From positions 1 to 37,242 of the forward strand of contig CALWMN010000024.1 in NCBI GenBank assembly GCA_944381935.1: a stretch of DNA of 37,242 nt, in the 5' to 3' direction. Source of the DNA: an uncultured Mediterraneibacter sp. Lineage in GTDB: Bacteria > Bacillota > Clostridia > Lachnospirales > Lachnospiraceae. Shown in pieces: positions 15,889 to 25,222 of the stretch (position 1 is the first letter of the stretch; each line of letters starts with the position of its first letter). The notes under the pieces were generated by a model, which made no database searches, had not been told where the DNA came from, and saw only the letters and a list, made by a program, of their open reading frames with translations. Both the position numbers and the translations under genes were made by a program.

Positions 15889-16845
15889 CTACCGGATCTT
15901 CACTGCCCCGTTGTCGCACCGGTTTCCCCAGGAATCGATCAGACTGCCGTCCCTGTAGACGCAGATGATCTCACAGTGGTTTGCACATTTCCCGCAGGTG
16001 ACTTCTCTTGTCTTAAACTCCATGTCTGCCACGTCGAAGGAAAATACGCTTTCCTCCTGGCTCTCCTTTGCCAGCACGGCGATCCCGAAGGCTCCCATAA
16101 GATGCCCCTTTTCATCCACCATCACAGGCATCCCCAGCTCTTCCTCAAACATCCTGACCACGCCGGCATTCTTGCTGACGCCTCCCTGGAATACGACGGG
16201 AGCCGTGATCTTCTTTCCCTTTGCCACATTATTCAGGTAATTTCCTGCCACCGCTTTACAGAGTCCTGCAATGATCTCTTCTTTCGGGCATCCGACCTGA
16301 AGCTTGTGTACCAGGTCAGACTCTGCAAAGACAGTACAGCGCGCCGCGATAGGTGCGGCTTTCTCCGCTTTCAGGGCAATCTCCCCGAACTCTTCCACCG
16401 CCACGCCAAGCCGGTGCGCCTGGCTGGACAGAAACGCCCCTGTCCCGGCAGCACACAGCGTATTCATGGCATAGTCTACCGCGACGCCGTTCTCCACACA
16501 GATAATCTTGGAGTCCTGTCCGCCGATTTCCAGGATTGTGCGCACGTCCGGGTGCAGCGTCGTAGTCCCGACCGCATGGGCAGTAATCTCATTTTTCACC
16601 ACCTGGGCGCCGATCATACTCCCCACCAGCTTCCGTGCGCTCCCCGTTGTTCCAGAAGAAACGATGCGGTACCTCTCCTGGTCAAACTGCTCCTGCAATA
16701 CATGCAGCACATTCTTCGTTGCCCGGGTCGGATTCCCCTCCGTCCACAGGTAACACTCCGCCAGAAATTCGTTGTCATCATTTATAATGACGCCCTTCGT
16801 CGATATGGAACCGATATCGATTCCCAGATATGCTTTTTTCTTCAT
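15889..16845 (-). CDS. BadF/BadG/BcrA/BcrD-type ATPase, acyl-CoA dehydratase activase (HgdC-like)
   Basis: A 318-residue ASKHA-fold ATPase. Activases of this family use ATP to push a low-potential electron from a [4Fe-4S] cluster held between two subunits into a 2-hydroxyacyl-CoA dehydratase. The phosphate loop is LGIDIGSISTKGVI, the adenosine region ILEIGGQDSKII, and the cluster cysteines are those in NTLCAAGTGAF and AARCTVFAESD. Beyond the usual HgdC length there is a cysteine-rich tail (CGKCANHCEIICVY...NRCDNG) that may bind another cluster. Its ATG overlaps the stop of the upstream gene by four bases. Its partners are the two genes upstream; no acyl-CoA transferase or dehydrogenase is nearby, so the substrate is not indicated. 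Confidence 0.85.
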   Translation of the reverse strand: MKKKAYLGIDIGSISTKGVIINDDNEFLAECYLWTEGNPTRATKNVLHVLQEQFDQERYRIVSSGTTGSARKLVGSMIGAQVVKNEITAHAVGTTTLHPDVRTILEIGGQDSKIICVENGVAVDYAMNTLCAAGTGAFLSSQAHRLGVAVEEFGEIALKAEKAAPIAARCTVFAESDLVHKLQVGCPKEEIIAGLCKAVAGNYLNNVAKGKKITAPVVFQGGVSKNAGVVRMFEEELGMPVMVDEKGHLMGAFGIAVLAKESQEESVFSFDVADMEFKTREVTCGKCANHCEIICVYRDGSLIDSWGNRCDNGAVKIR

Positions 16846-17924
16846 CGTAATACCTTCTTCTTTCTCTCCAGCATGTCATAAAAGGCTTCCAGCCTTGTAT
16901 CCAACCCTGTATCACTGTCCTGCATGTCATAGGTTAAATACAGCACCGGGATATGGTAATCCCTGCTGATATTCTGCAGCACAGGTATGGCGTCCATCTC
17001 AGGCGTACACCCGAACGATTTCACATGGATGATCCCGTCGAACCCTCTCTTTGCATAATCCAGCGCCGCGTGGATGGTCCATGTGGTCGTAGGTCCCATG
17101 CTGTACTGTGCATACTCCTTGATCTTTGGCAGGAACGCTGAGGCTTTTGCCCTTAAATGGCAGTTCGTCACATTCATAAAGCGGTACACAGACGCTCCGA
17201 GCCGGACCAGTTTTTCCTGGAGATACTGATTGGAATGTTCATCCATGATTGTGAAGTATTCTCCCACTACACCGATCCTGACCGGGTTCTCCGGGATCTT
17301 GAGCGGAAGCTCGGCAAATGCCTGCTTTGCCTTCTGATACCCTGCTTTGATCTCATTTTTATTCTCGGCAATCTGCATTTCCAGCAGGAACTGGCGGTAC
17401 ACCTTCTTAAAGCTGCCCCCCTCTGCCTCGAATCCTGCATGCTTAAAGTAACTCTCTTCTATCTCATCCATGCACTCTGCCATCTTGACGCCTTCATACA
17501 CCCCTGCCGCGAGCCTGGCGGGATTCAGCTTCGGGTTCAACTGTCTTGCAAGCTTCAGCCATTCTTTCTTTTTGCCGCCCATATATTCCGCAAGATTGAT
17601 AAACTCACACCGGTATCCCAGTTCACGGATGATCTCCTTTTGCAGTTCGCCATAATAGTCCAGCCTGCACAGCCCCCCTGTCTCCACCAGGACCTCTGCC
17701 CCTGCCTCAAGGGCCTCGATCAGGCTCCCCAGGGAATGTTTGAAAGGCGCGCACGCATAGTCCGGGCTGTACTTTGTCCCCAGCTCTGTCGTTTCTTTTG
17801 TCGCCGGGGGAAGCAGGACAAATTTCGCTTCCAGTCCCTGCTCCACAATATAGCGTATCGCGTAATCGTAATGATTGATCCTCGGAAATGCGATTTTCTT
17901 TCTGTCGTCAATTCTGATTTCCAT
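16842..17924 (-). CDS. 2-hydroxyacyl-CoA dehydratase-like iron-sulfur protein (HgdA/B-related)
   Basis: About 360 residues, related to the dehydratase D-component subunits that bind a [4Fe-4S] cluster. Cysteines in conserved settings are seen in SPDYACAPFKHSLGS, ETGGLCRLDYYG and SFGCTPEMDAIPVLQ. I placed the start at the ATG at 17922-17924 (MEIRIDDRKK), which overlaps the upstream gene by 17 bases and has AGGCGG ahead of it; the frame is open to 17981. It is followed with a 4-base overlap by the activase. In many Clostridia these parts are fused in one giant activase-related protein; here they are separate coupled genes. The reaction catalysed is unknown. Confidence 0.75.
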   Translation of the reverse strand: MEIRIDDRKKIAFPRINHYDYAIRYIVEQGLEAKFVLLPPATKETTELGTKYSPDYACAPFKHSLGSLIEALEAGAEVLVETGGLCRLDYYGELQKEIIRELGYRCEFINLAEYMGGKKKEWLKLARQLNPKLNPARLAAGVYEGVKMAECMDEIEESYFKHAGFEAEGGSFKKVYRQFLLEMQIAENKNEIKAGYQKAKQAFAELPLKIPENPVRIGVVGEYFTIMDEHSNQYLQEKLVRLGASVYRFMNVTNCHLRAKASAFLPKIKEYAQYSMGPTTTWTIHAALDYAKRGFDGIIHVKSFGCTPEMDAIPVLQNISRDYHIPVLYLTYDMQDSDTGLDTRLEAFYDMLERKKKVLR

Positions 17925-18849
17925 ATCCGCCTGCTTTCTGATATTTGATAATATCAATAAAACTCTCGATCCTGGTCTCAACTCCTGCCGTTCCGCTCTG
18001 GGCGTCCAGAGTAAGGCTTAGGACCGGAATCCCATTAATCCTCCGGATCAGCATATCGTTCACCAGAGCGTCCGGACCGCACGGGTACGCGCTGACCAGT
18101 ACGATACCGTCCACCTTTTTGCGCATCAGCATGGTCGCCCCCGCTATCTCACGGTTGATCAGCCAGGGCATGACACGGGAAAACTCATAGCTTCTCTTCA
18201 TGGCGCTTCCCTGCTCCACATAGTCTGAGTAGAGCACCTTCGCCCCCATTTTCTCCAGAATCCCGGTGATCTCTCCGCCCATGTATGCATCGTGGATCAC
18301 ATAGGGATGCCCGGAGAGAAGGACTTTCGTCTTCCCGGTCTCCAAAAGCTGCTGCTGTCCCTTCTCCTTCGCCTTTCTCCATGTTTCCTGCTTCTTCCTG
18401 GCAGCGTTGTACGCCTTTTTCGCCTCTTTCCTGGTGCTCCCCAGAGACATTCCCAGTTCCAGATACACCTTTTCTTCTGTCGTGCGGTCATACCAGTCAT
18501 AACTGACGCTTAAAACTTCCATATGCTCATCCCGGAAAATATTTCTCACAAGATCCGGGAGAGCCTCATACCTCGTACACATCTTTTCCCTTGTGGTAAA
18601 TCCTCCCATCCGCGGGATGAATATCACATCACATTTCCCTTTAAGCTCCATCACATGCCCGAGATACATCTTAAAGGGCAGGCATGTCTCGTCGACCGCC
18701 CGTGCGGTCCCCTGCCCCAGTATCCTTCTGTCGCTTTTCGGACTGAATACACACGGATATCCCAGGTTTTCAAAAAAATTTTTCCACAAAACGCCTTCCC
18801 GGTATGCCATCAGCCCTCTTGGGATTCCTATTGTATGGTTCTCACCCAA
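17908..18849 (-). CDS. DUF2229-type, HgdA/B-like iron-sulfur protein
   Basis: A 313-residue protein, first gene of the activase unit. It begins at TTG (18847-18849), with AGGAGG 7 bases upstream; no better ATG lies near. IGIPRGLMAYREGVLWKNFF followed by the F-F-E-N-L-G-Y run is the hallmark of DUF2229, the domain found in CoA-substrate-specific enzyme activase-related proteins. Cysteines likely to hold an iron-sulfur cluster occur in DETCLPFKMYLGH, EKMCTRYEALPD and SAYPCGPDALVND. The paralogous gene that follows shares the general plan, so the two may form a heterodimer energised by the BadF-type ATPase. Confidence 0.75.
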   Translation of the reverse strand: MGENHTIGIPRGLMAYREGVLWKNFFENLGYPCVFSPKSDRRILGQGTARAVDETCLPFKMYLGHVMELKGKCDVIFIPRMGGFTTREKMCTRYEALPDLVRNIFRDEHMEVLSVSYDWYDRTTEEKVYLELGMSLGSTRKEAKKAYNAARKKQETWRKAKEKGQQQLLETGKTKVLLSGHPYVIHDAYMGGEITGILEKMGAKVLYSDYVEQGSAMKRSYEFSRVMPWLINREIAGATMLMRKKVDGIVLVSAYPCGPDALVNDMLIRRINGIPVLSLTLDAQSGTAGVETRIESFIDIIKYQKAGGYGNQN

Positions 18850-18872
18850 AGTGTTTCCTCCTCACCTGACGC

Positions 18873-18901
18873 AATAAAAATGGAGGGATATCCTCCATTT
18901 T
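18873..18901 (-). terminator. Rho-independent terminator after the SseB-domain gene
   Basis: On the minus strand AAAATGGAGG pairs perfectly with CCTCCATTTT around ATATC, followed by TATT. It separates the dgkA/SseB transcript from the activase operon, which must therefore have a promoter in the short gap or rely on readthrough. Confidence 0.7.
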
Positions 18902-18921
18902 CATCGTAAAATATATCATAG

Positions 18922-19692
18922 TCATGACGCCGGCTTTTGCTCCTGCCGTGTGACCTGAAGCTGGAGATTAACCCCCAGCGGATTGATCACGATCCCCTTT
19001 GCCTCCTTTGCAAGGATATCCGGGATCTTCGCCGCCGGGATCACCAGAGTCTTCATCTTCTGTCCCCTGGCGAACTTCTGAAATTCCAGAAGGTCTGTAA
19101 AAAGCGGCTGGTATACAGCTCCGTCCTTCTGTTTCAGGACGGGAATCTGCCCCTCCTCCTTTGCCGCCAGTATATATGTCCCTTTTTTATAGTGTGCCAG
19201 GAGCTCTTCCTGCATATCCCTGAGTTCTTCGGTAAGCTGAGGGCTCCCAAGCCGCCTTAGCTCCTGCATAAAATACAGGGCGGTCAGATGCAGGGACGGG
19301 TTCTCCACAAGCTTTTTCCCTTCCGGGAGCTGCTCCGGCTTCTTTCTCACCACCAGCTCCTCGAGCTGTATGCTGGTCTGCATATCTGTCCCGCTGTTGA
19401 CAGACAGGCAGTTGACACCCATAGCGTAGAGGCTCGTATAGAACGCGAGAAGCTGTTTCTCTTCTATTTTAGCCACAGCAGTCTTATATTTTTCATCTGC
19501 CAGATGTCCTGCTTTCTCCTTCGCATCGTCCAGACGGTAGTAGAGCAGCACTTCGTCGTCGTACGTCTCATCGTCGCAGACCACAAAGGGCATCCTTGTC
19601 GCAGCGGACATTATCACATATAATTCACCGGGTTTCCTTAAGGCTGACAGAGTCTCCTGCTTTGTCACGCCTGTCCTGTTTCTATCATCCAT
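18922..19692 (-). CDS. SseB-domain protein of unknown function
   Basis: About 256 residues. The C-terminal part (TDLLEFQKFARGQKMKTLVI, then ILAKEAKGIVINPLGVNL) matches the pattern of the SseB N-terminal domain, a small alpha/beta domain of unclear role found in many Gram-positive proteins. The N-terminal part (GELYVIMSAATRMPFVVCDDETYDD) looks like a second related unit with an acidic insertion. No signal peptide or membrane span is seen. The start is uncertain: the ATG at 19692 has AAAGGA 12 bases ahead, and ATGs at 19716 or 19773 are possible. It follows dgkA on the same strand and ends at a good terminator. Confidence 0.6.
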   Translation of the reverse strand: MDDRNRTGVTKQETLSALRKPGELYVIMSAATRMPFVVCDDETYDDEVLLYYRLDDAKEKAGHLADEKYKTAVAKIEEKQLLAFYTSLYAMGVNCLSVNSGTDMQTSIQLEELVVRKKPEQLPEGKKLVENPSLHLTALYFMQELRRLGSPQLTEELRDMQEELLAHYKKGTYILAAKEEGQIPVLKQKDGAVYQPLFTDLLEFQKFARGQKMKTLVIPAAKIPDILAKEAKGIVINPLGVNLQLQVTRQEQKPAS

Positions 19693-19756
19693 CGTCAGCT
19701 CATATCCTTTCTGCATGTTTGCCTGTCCGCATGCGGACAGTACTGTATCATCCCTG

Positions 19757-20131
19757 TCAGGGGAACCGGGCAAGAAGATGCGGGATGAAGATAATACAAC
19801 CCACGATCACCGCCACAATGGCGGAAAAAAGGACCGCGCCTGCCGCCGTATCCTTGGCAGTCTTTGCCAGAGGCTTCTGCTCCTCCGTCGCAAGGTCAAC
19901 CGCCGCCTCAACCGCCGTGTTGACCAGCTCCAGTGATATCACCAGGGCAAAAAGGAGAAGGCAGATACACCACTCCACTGCCGACAATCCCAGAAATGTT
20001 CCTGCCGCTGTCACAAGGATTACGGCAAGGCAGTGGATCTTCATGTTTCTCTCCTTGCGTATGCCCGTCCAGATTCCTTCAAAGGCATAGCCGAAGCTTC
20101 TTGCCAGAGGCGCTTTTTTCTTCTTTTTCAT
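19757..20131 (-). CDS. dgkA: DgkA-family membrane kinase (undecaprenol/diacylglycerol kinase)
   Basis: A 124-residue integral membrane kinase with three hydrophobic helices. In Gram-positive bacteria DgkA-type enzymes phosphorylate undecaprenol, recycling the lipid carrier for wall synthesis. The family motif ELVNTAVEAAVDL is present with the following EEQKPLAKTAKDTAAGAVL, and the amphipathic start SFGYAFEGIWTGIRKERNMKIH is typical. The ATG at 20131 is preceded by AGGAGGG at close range, so I prefer it to the upstream in-frame ATG at 20164. An extended -10 box lies about 55 bases upstream. Confidence 0.9.
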   Translation of the reverse strand: MKKKKKAPLARSFGYAFEGIWTGIRKERNMKIHCLAVILVTAAGTFLGLSAVEWCICLLLFALVISLELVNTAVEAAVDLATEEQKPLAKTAKDTAAGAVLFSAIVAVIVGCIIFIPHLLARFP

Positions 20132-20186
20132 CTGTCCCTCCTGCTCTTTGTCCGCAATTTCCATCTCGGCTTCTGCACTCGTCGCT

Positions 20187-20192
20187 ATTATA
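20187..20192 (-). promoter_or_regulatory. Extended -10 box for dgkA
   Basis: On the minus strand TGCTATAAT gives an extended -10 with TATAAT at 20192-20187, and TTTTTC is 17 bases further up. It lies just past the trpA stop, so dgkA has its own promoter instead of depending on the trp operon. Confidence 0.5.
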
Positions 20193-20224
20193 GCACAGTT
20201 TTCGGAGCAGAAAAAGATATATTT

Positions 20225-21016
20225 TCAGCCGCAGGGACGGTCTTCATCCGAAAGCGCCCGGACCATTGAACTGACATATTCTTCCACATAGGGAATACAG
20301 TCTTTCCCGTACTTCCCGCACAGTTTTACGATCGCGCTTCCGACAATGACGCCGTCCGCTTCCGCGCCGATCTCTGCCGCCTGTTCCGGCGTGGATACTC
20401 CGAATCCGACTGCACAGGGGATGTCTTTTGCCTCCTTCACCTGACGCACCATCGCCCCGATGTCAGTTGTGATCCTGCTGCGGGTTCCCGTAACCCCGAG
20501 GGATGAGACGCAGTAGACGAATCCCTCCGCCTTCTCTGCGATCATGCGGATGCGCTCGCGGGACGTCGGGGCGATCAGGGAAATAAAGTCAAGTCCGTAT
20601 TTCCTGCACACACCGGCAAACTCTTCCTTCTCTTCAAAGGGCACATCCGGCAGGATGATACCGTCCATGCCGGTCTTTGCCGCCCTTTCTGCAAACCGCT
20701 CTGTTCCGTAAGAGAACACAACATTGGCATAGGTCATAAAGACCATCGGGATCTGGGAGTTTTCCCGGATGCGCTCCACCATGCCAAAGATCCTGTCCGT
20801 CGTCACATTGTGTGAGAGTGCGCGGAGATTCGCCTCCTGGATCACCGGACCTTCCGCTGTCGGATCAGAGAATGGAATCCCCAGCTCTACCAGGGACGCC
20901 CCTGCCCGCTCCATCGCATATACCAGTTTCTCTGTCGTCTCAAGATCCGGGTCCCCGGATGTGATAAAGGGAATAAATGCTTTCTTATTCTGAAAAACCG
21001 TTTCTATCCTACTCAT
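20225..21016 (-). CDS. trpA: Tryptophan synthase alpha subunit
   Basis: A 263-residue TIM-barrel lyase that cleaves indole-3-glycerol phosphate to indole and glyceraldehyde 3-phosphate; indole passes to TrpB. The catalytic glutamate lies in [14 protein letters not shown] (the more common form is DPLADGP) and the catalytic aspartate in IILPDVP. The phosphate-binding loop region [14 protein letters not shown] is present. The ATG at 21016 overlaps trpB by eight bases and has GGGAGG upstream; the longer open frame to 21262 is only overlap with trpB. It is the last gene of the operon. Confidence 0.97.
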   Translation of the reverse strand: MSRIETVFQNKKAFIPFITSGDPDLETTEKLVYAMERAGASLVELGIPFSDPTAEGPVIQEANLRALSHNVTTDRIFGMVERIRENSQIPMVFMTYANVVFSYGTERFAERAAKTGMDGIILPDVPFEEKEEFAGVCRKYGLDFISLIAPTSRERIRMIAEKAEGFVYCVSSLGVTGTRSRITTDIGAMVRQVKEAKDIPCAVGFGVSTPEQAAEIGAEADGVIVGSAIVKLCGKYGKDCIPYVEEYVSSMVRALSDEDRPCG

Positions 21017-22193
21017 AAATATCCTCCCCTCTGTATCTGGCAATGGCAGCGCAGTCCTTATCACCCCTGCCTGAAATGTTGATGACCATGATCTGCCCCT
21101 TCTCCATCTGCGGTGCAAGCTTCCTGGCATACGCAACGGCATGGGCGCTCTCGATGGCGGGGATGATCCCTTCCGTCCTGGCAAGGTATTCAAAGGCGTC
21201 CACCGCTTCATCGTCTGTGACCGCCACATACTCTGCCCTGCCCCTGTCATACAGATCCGCATGTTCCGGTCCGATCCCCGGATAATCCAATCCTGCGGAA
21301 ATTGAATACACCGGTGCGATCTGCCCGTATTCGTCCTGGCAGAAGTAAGATTTCATCCCGTGGAATATTCCGGGTTTCCCTGTCGCGATCGTAGCAGCCG
21401 TCTCGGCAGTATTCACGCCCCTTCCTGCCGCCTCACAGCCGATCAGACGCACGCTTTTGTCCTCAATGAAATGGTAAAACGCCCCGATGGCATTGGAGCC
21501 GCCTCCCACACAGGCAAGAACCGCATCCGGAAGACGCCCCTCCTTTTCCATAAGCTGTTCCCTGATCTCCTTTGAGATGACGGCCTGGAAGTCCCTCACG
21601 ATCTCCGGGAACGGATGCGGGCCCATGCAGGAACCCAGTACATAGTGGGTATCCTCCATCCGCTTTGTCCACTCCCGCATCGTCTCCGAGACGGCGTCTT
21701 TTAATGTGCCGGTACCCGTCGATACCGCATGGACCTCTGCCCCCAGGAGGCGCATACGGTATACGTTCAGCGCCTGGCGCTTCGTATCTTCCTCCCCCAT
21801 AAAGACTTCGCACTCCATCCCCATCAGCGCCGCCGCAGTGGCAGTCGCCACACCGTGCTGCCCTGCCCCTGTCTCTGCGATCACCCTTGTCTTTCCCATC
21901 TTTTTTGCCAGAAGCACCTGCCCCAGGACATTGTTGATCTTATGCGCACCCGTGTGGTTTAAGTCCTCTCTCTTTAAATAGATCTTCGCCCCGCCCAGGT
22001 CTTCTGTCATCCGCCGGGCATAGTAGAGCCTGGACGGCCTTCCGGCATACTCATTGAAAAGCCCTGTAAGCTCCTCCTGAAATCCCCTGTCATTTTTGTA
22101 GTGGTGATATGCCTCTTCCAGTTCTGCCACCACATTCATCAGCGTTTCCGGTATGTACTGCCCGCCGTGAACCCCATATCTTCCTTTCCTCAT
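21009..22193 (-). CDS. trpB: Tryptophan synthase beta subunit
   Basis: A 394-residue PLP enzyme that joins indole and serine to make tryptophan. The PLP lysine is in [15 protein letters not shown], the phosphate cup in GGGSNAIG, and the N-terminus has the usual [16 protein letters not shown]. It is the normal TrpB1 type matched to TrpA. The ATG at 22193 has AAGGAG 9 bases upstream and overlaps the trpF stop by four bases; the in-frame TTG at 22202 is too close to that site. Confidence 0.97.
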   Translation of the reverse strand: MRKGRYGVHGGQYIPETLMNVVAELEEAYHHYKNDRGFQEELTGLFNEYAGRPSRLYYARRMTEDLGGAKIYLKREDLNHTGAHKINNVLGQVLLAKKMGKTRVIAETGAGQHGVATATAAALMGMECEVFMGEEDTKRQALNVYRMRLLGAEVHAVSTGTGTLKDAVSETMREWTKRMEDTHYVLGSCMGPHPFPEIVRDFQAVISKEIREQLMEKEGRLPDAVLACVGGGSNAIGAFYHFIEDKSVRLIGCEAAGRGVNTAETAATIATGKPGIFHGMKSYFCQDEYGQIAPVYSISAGLDYPGIGPEHADLYDRGRAEYVAVTDDEAVDAFEYLARTEGIIPAIESAHAVAYARKLAPQMEKGQIMVINISGRGDKDCAAIARYRGEDIYE

Positions 22194-22807
22194 AATCTGC
22201 AACTCCTTACTGCAGCCACCGCTGCCATAATCTTCTCTCTGTCTTTCTTTCCGTCCGTCTCCACAAAACTGCTCATGTCCACCGCCCAGGGCCGGTATGC
22301 CCTGACAAGGTCCGGAATATCCGGTACGCCAACGCCGCCTGCGAGAAAGTAATCTCTCATATCCGGCACCGCCCTTAAAATCTCCCGGTCAAAGGACTGC
22401 CCTGTGCCGCCCTTCCCGTTATCCAGAAGGATCAGGTCCGCACTGCTTTGGTTCGCCTTTTCAAGATCCTCCGGCGCAGTGACGGAAAATGCCTTGATCA
22501 ACACCCCGTCTGTCTTTCCCCGAAGCTTTCGGATGTACACTTCGTCCTCCTGGCCGTGGAGCTGTGCAGCGTCAATGACGCCCTCGTTTAACAGTTGTGC
22601 GATCAATTCCGGGTCGCCGTCGACAAACACGCCGACTGCCTGTATTGATTTCCTCAGCCCTCTTTTGAGTTCCCTGAGCTGCTTTTGGGTGATATTCCTC
22701 GGACTTTTCGGGACGCCGACGACGAATCCGCAGTAGTCCGGCTGTGCTTCGTTGACATACCGGATATCCTCCGGGCGGCTCAGTCCGCATATTTTAATCT
22801 TTGTCAT
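22190..22807 (-). CDS. trpF: Phosphoribosylanthranilate isomerase
   Basis: A 205-residue TIM-barrel isomerase converting N-(5-phosphoribosyl)anthranilate to the ribulose derivative. The N-terminal [13 protein letters not shown] contains the catalytic cysteine. [17 protein letters not shown] and [14 protein letters not shown] follow in normal order, the last two including the conserved aspartate region and phosphate loop. It is separate from trpC, as usual in Gram-positives, and is coupled at both ends by four-base overlaps. Confidence 0.96.
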   Translation of the reverse strand: MTKIKICGLSRPEDIRYVNEAQPDYCGFVVGVPKSPRNITQKQLRELKRGLRKSIQAVGVFVDGDPELIAQLLNEGVIDAAQLHGQEDEVYIRKLRGKTDGVLIKAFSVTAPEDLEKANQSSADLILLDNGKGGTGQSFDREILRAVPDMRDYFLAGGVGVPDIPDLVRAYRPWAVDMSSFVETDGKKDREKIMAAVAAVRSCRL

Positions 22808-23604
22808 ACATTCTGCCTCAGCTCTCTTAGTTTCTTCTTCCGGTCAGGGGCGCGCATCAGAAGCTCTCCGATCAGCACTGCATCCGTCCCGTTTTCATAG
22901 AGCCTGCGCATGTCCTCTGTCCCGCGTATGCCGCTCTCCGAGACGAATACCGTATCCTCCCCCACAAGAGGACGCAGCCTGACGCTGTGCTCAATGTCCA
23001 CGGTAAAGTCTCTTAAGTCCCTGTTGTTCACCCCGATGACCCGCGCTCCGCTCTTTTTTGCCCGCTCAATCTCCTCTGCACTGTGGGTCTCCACAAGGGC
23101 AGAGAGCCCAAGTTCCAGGGACAGCTGGGAGAACGCCGAAAGCTCACTGTCATCCAGCACCGAGCAGATCAGCAGCACCGCCGAAGCTCCCATCGCCTTT
23201 GCCTGGTAAATCATGTATTCCTCACAGGTGAAATCCTTTCGGAGGACCGGTATCGTGACCTCTCCCGCAATCTCTTCCAGATAACGGTCGCTCCCCCGAA
23301 ACCAGTACGGCTCAGTCAGGCAGGAGACGGCAGCCGCTCCCGCCTCTTCGTAATCTTCCGCGATCCTGAGATAGGGGAAATCCGGGGCAATCAGTCCCTT
23401 TGACGGCGACGCCTTCTTGACCTCGCAGATGAAAGACAGTCCCTCTGCCTTAAGCGCCCGTTCAAATGCCGGTATCTCCTCCCGGTCCCTCTCTTCTCTG
23501 CACCGCATTTCTGCCCTCGCCCTCACCTCAGAAAGCGGGATCTCTTTTTTCTCCTGTGCAATGCGCTCCCTTGTCCGTTCCGTTATCGTCTCCAGGATGT
23601 TCAT
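22804..23604 (-). CDS. trpC: Indole-3-glycerol phosphate synthase
   Basis: A 266-residue TIM-barrel enzyme that closes the indole ring. Characteristic stretches are [15 protein letters not shown] (catalytic lysine), [32 protein letters not shown] and VSESGI. The open frame runs to 23742, but the ATG at 23604 starts the conserved protein ([20 protein letters not shown]) and overlaps the trpD stop by four bases. No fusion to TrpF is present. Confidence 0.97.
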   Translation of the reverse strand: MNILETITERTRERIAQEKKEIPLSEVRARAEMRCREERDREEIPAFERALKAEGLSFICEVKKASPSKGLIAPDFPYLRIAEDYEEAGAAAVSCLTEPYWFRGSDRYLEEIAGEVTIPVLRKDFTCEEYMIYQAKAMGASAVLLICSVLDDSELSAFSQLSLELGLSALVETHSAEEIERAKKSGARVIGVNNRDLRDFTVDIEHSVRLRPLVGEDTVFVSESGIRGTEDMRRLYENGTDAVLIGELLMRAPDRKKKLRELRQNV

Positions 23605-24611
23605 TTCCGGCTCTCCTCTATAAACTGCTCTAACTTCTTTTCTGCCAGGCCCCCGTCGATGATCTTCTCTGCCAGACGCACGCCCTCTTCCATAGTCTTC
23701 GTCTTCCCGGCAATGTAGATTGCGGCTCCCGCATTGAGGCATACGGCCTGCCGCTTTGCCCCTCTCTCTTTTCCTTCCAGGATATCTCTTGTTATCTGTG
23801 CATTTTCCTGTGGCGTGCCTCCCGTCAGCTCTTCCCTGCTGCAGCGCTCATAGCCAAACTGCTCCGGCGTGAGCTCATAGGACTGGAACCATCCGTCCCG
23901 GATCTCGCACACGGAAGTCGGTGCGCTCATCGAGATCTCATCGAGCTTATCCTGCCCGTAGACAACCATGCCCCGGACGACTCCCAGCTTTGCCATAACC
24001 TGTGCCAGCGGCTCTACCAGCTCTTCTTCGTATACCCCCATCAGCTCCATATTTGCGCCTGCCGGATTAGAGAGCGGGCCCAGTATGTTAAACACCGTGC
24101 GGATCCCCAGCTCTTTGCGGATCGGCGCCACATATTTCATGGCGATGTGGTAATTCTGTGCAAACAGGAAACAGATCTGGATTTCCTTTAATAATCTTGC
24201 GCTCTGCTCCGGCTCAAGGTCAATCTTCACGCCGAGGGCCTCCAGCACATCAGCGGCTCCCGACTTTGACGAAGCCGCCCTGTTCCCATGCTTTGCCACC
24301 GGGACGCCCGCCGCCGCGATCACCATTGCGGCAGTGGTGGAAATATTAAATGAGTTCGCCCCGTCTCCGCCCGTACCGACAATTTCCAGCACATCCATGT
24401 TGTGGAGCAGCTTGATGCAGTGGGAGCGCATCCCCGCCGCCGACGCTGTAATCTCGTCAATCGTCTCTCCTTTCAGGGAGAGGGCTGTCAGATACGCAGA
24501 TTTCTGGACGTCTGTCGCCTTCCCCTCCATGATCTCATCCATAACCTGCTCCGCCTCTTCATAGGTCAGGTCCTGCTTCTGTGAAAGTTTGATAATCGCC
24601 TCTTTGATCAT
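23601..24611 (-). CDS. trpD: Anthranilate phosphoribosyltransferase
   Basis: A 336-residue transferase that attaches phosphoribose from PRPP to anthranilate. The PRPP-binding motif [15 protein letters not shown], the [21 protein letters not shown] block and [14 protein letters not shown] are all present. The ATG at 24611 has AAGGAGG 9 bases ahead, better than the frame's upstream start at 24635. It is a stand-alone TrpD, not fused to TrpG. Confidence 0.97.
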   Translation of the reverse strand: MIKEAIIKLSQKQDLTYEEAEQVMDEIMEGKATDVQKSAYLTALSLKGETIDEITASAAGMRSHCIKLLHNMDVLEIVGTGGDGANSFNISTTAAMVIAAAGVPVAKHGNRAASSKSGAADVLEALGVKIDLEPEQSARLLKEIQICFLFAQNYHIAMKYVAPIRKELGIRTVFNILGPLSNPAGANMELMGVYEEELVEPLAQVMAKLGVVRGMVVYGQDKLDEISMSAPTSVCEIRDGWFQSYELTPEQFGYERCSREELTGGTPQENAQITRDILEGKERGAKRQAVCLNAGAAIYIAGKTKTMEEGVRLAEKIIDGGLAEKKLEQFIEESRK

Positions 24612-24631
24612 TGTCGTTTTCCTCCTTCTTT

Positions 24632-25222
24632 TCATACAGATGTCTTGCTGCTTTCCTGCTGCCCGATAAAATTTTCTATCATTTGAAATCCCTTCGGCGT
24701 CAGGATGGACTCCGGGTGGAACTGAAGGCCGTAAATCGGATATTCTCTGTGCTCCATCGCCATGATCTCTTTGTCATCTGTCCGCGCCGTCACCTTTAAC
24801 TGCGGCGGCAGCGTATCTTCCCTGACGGCGAGAGAATGATATCTTGCCACCTGTATGGGACCTTCGATCCCCCTGAACAGCCTGCTTTCTTCCACCTCTT
24901 TTAAGATTGAAGTTTTCCCGTGCATCAGCTTTTTTGCGTGTGCCACAGATGCGCCGAACGCCTCTGCAATCGCCTGATGCCCCAGGCACACGCCGAGTAT
25001 GGGGATCTTTCCCGCTATCCTTCGGATCAGTTCAATGCAGACTCCCGCATCGGACGGTCTCCCCGGTCCCGGCGAGAGGACCACAGCGTCAGGCTTAAGC
25101 GCAGACACCTCCTCCGGGGATATGGCGTCGTTCCTCACAATCCTGACCTCCGGGTCAATCCGGGCAATATACTGGTACAGGTTATAAACGAAGCTGTCAT
25201 AGTTATCGATCAAAAGTATCAT
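24632..25222 (-). CDS. trpG: Anthranilate synthase glutaminase subunit
   Basis: A 196-residue class I glutamine amidotransferase supplying ammonia to TrpE. The nucleophile cysteine is in GVCLGHQAI, the oxyanion region is [12 protein letters not shown], and the catalytic histidine and glutamate are in GLQFHPES. The ATG overlaps the trpE stop by four bases. In related bacteria this subunit may also serve para-aminobenzoate synthesis. Confidence 0.96.
   Translation of the reverse strand: MILLIDNYDSFVYNLYQYIARIDPEVRIVRNDAISPEEVSALKPDAVVLSPGPGRPSDAGVCIELIRRIAGKIPILGVCLGHQAIAEAFGASVAHAKKLMHGKTSILKEVEESRLFRGIEGPIQVARYHSLAVREDTLPPQLKVTARTDDKEIMAMEHREYPIYGLQFHPESILTPKGFQMIENFIGQQESSKTSV

Noticed and set aside
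15976-16881. 301-codon rightward open frame opposite the activase gene
   Set aside because: It is a shadow of the BadF-type ATPase on the other strand, rich in His/Arg/Cys as expected from antisense translation.
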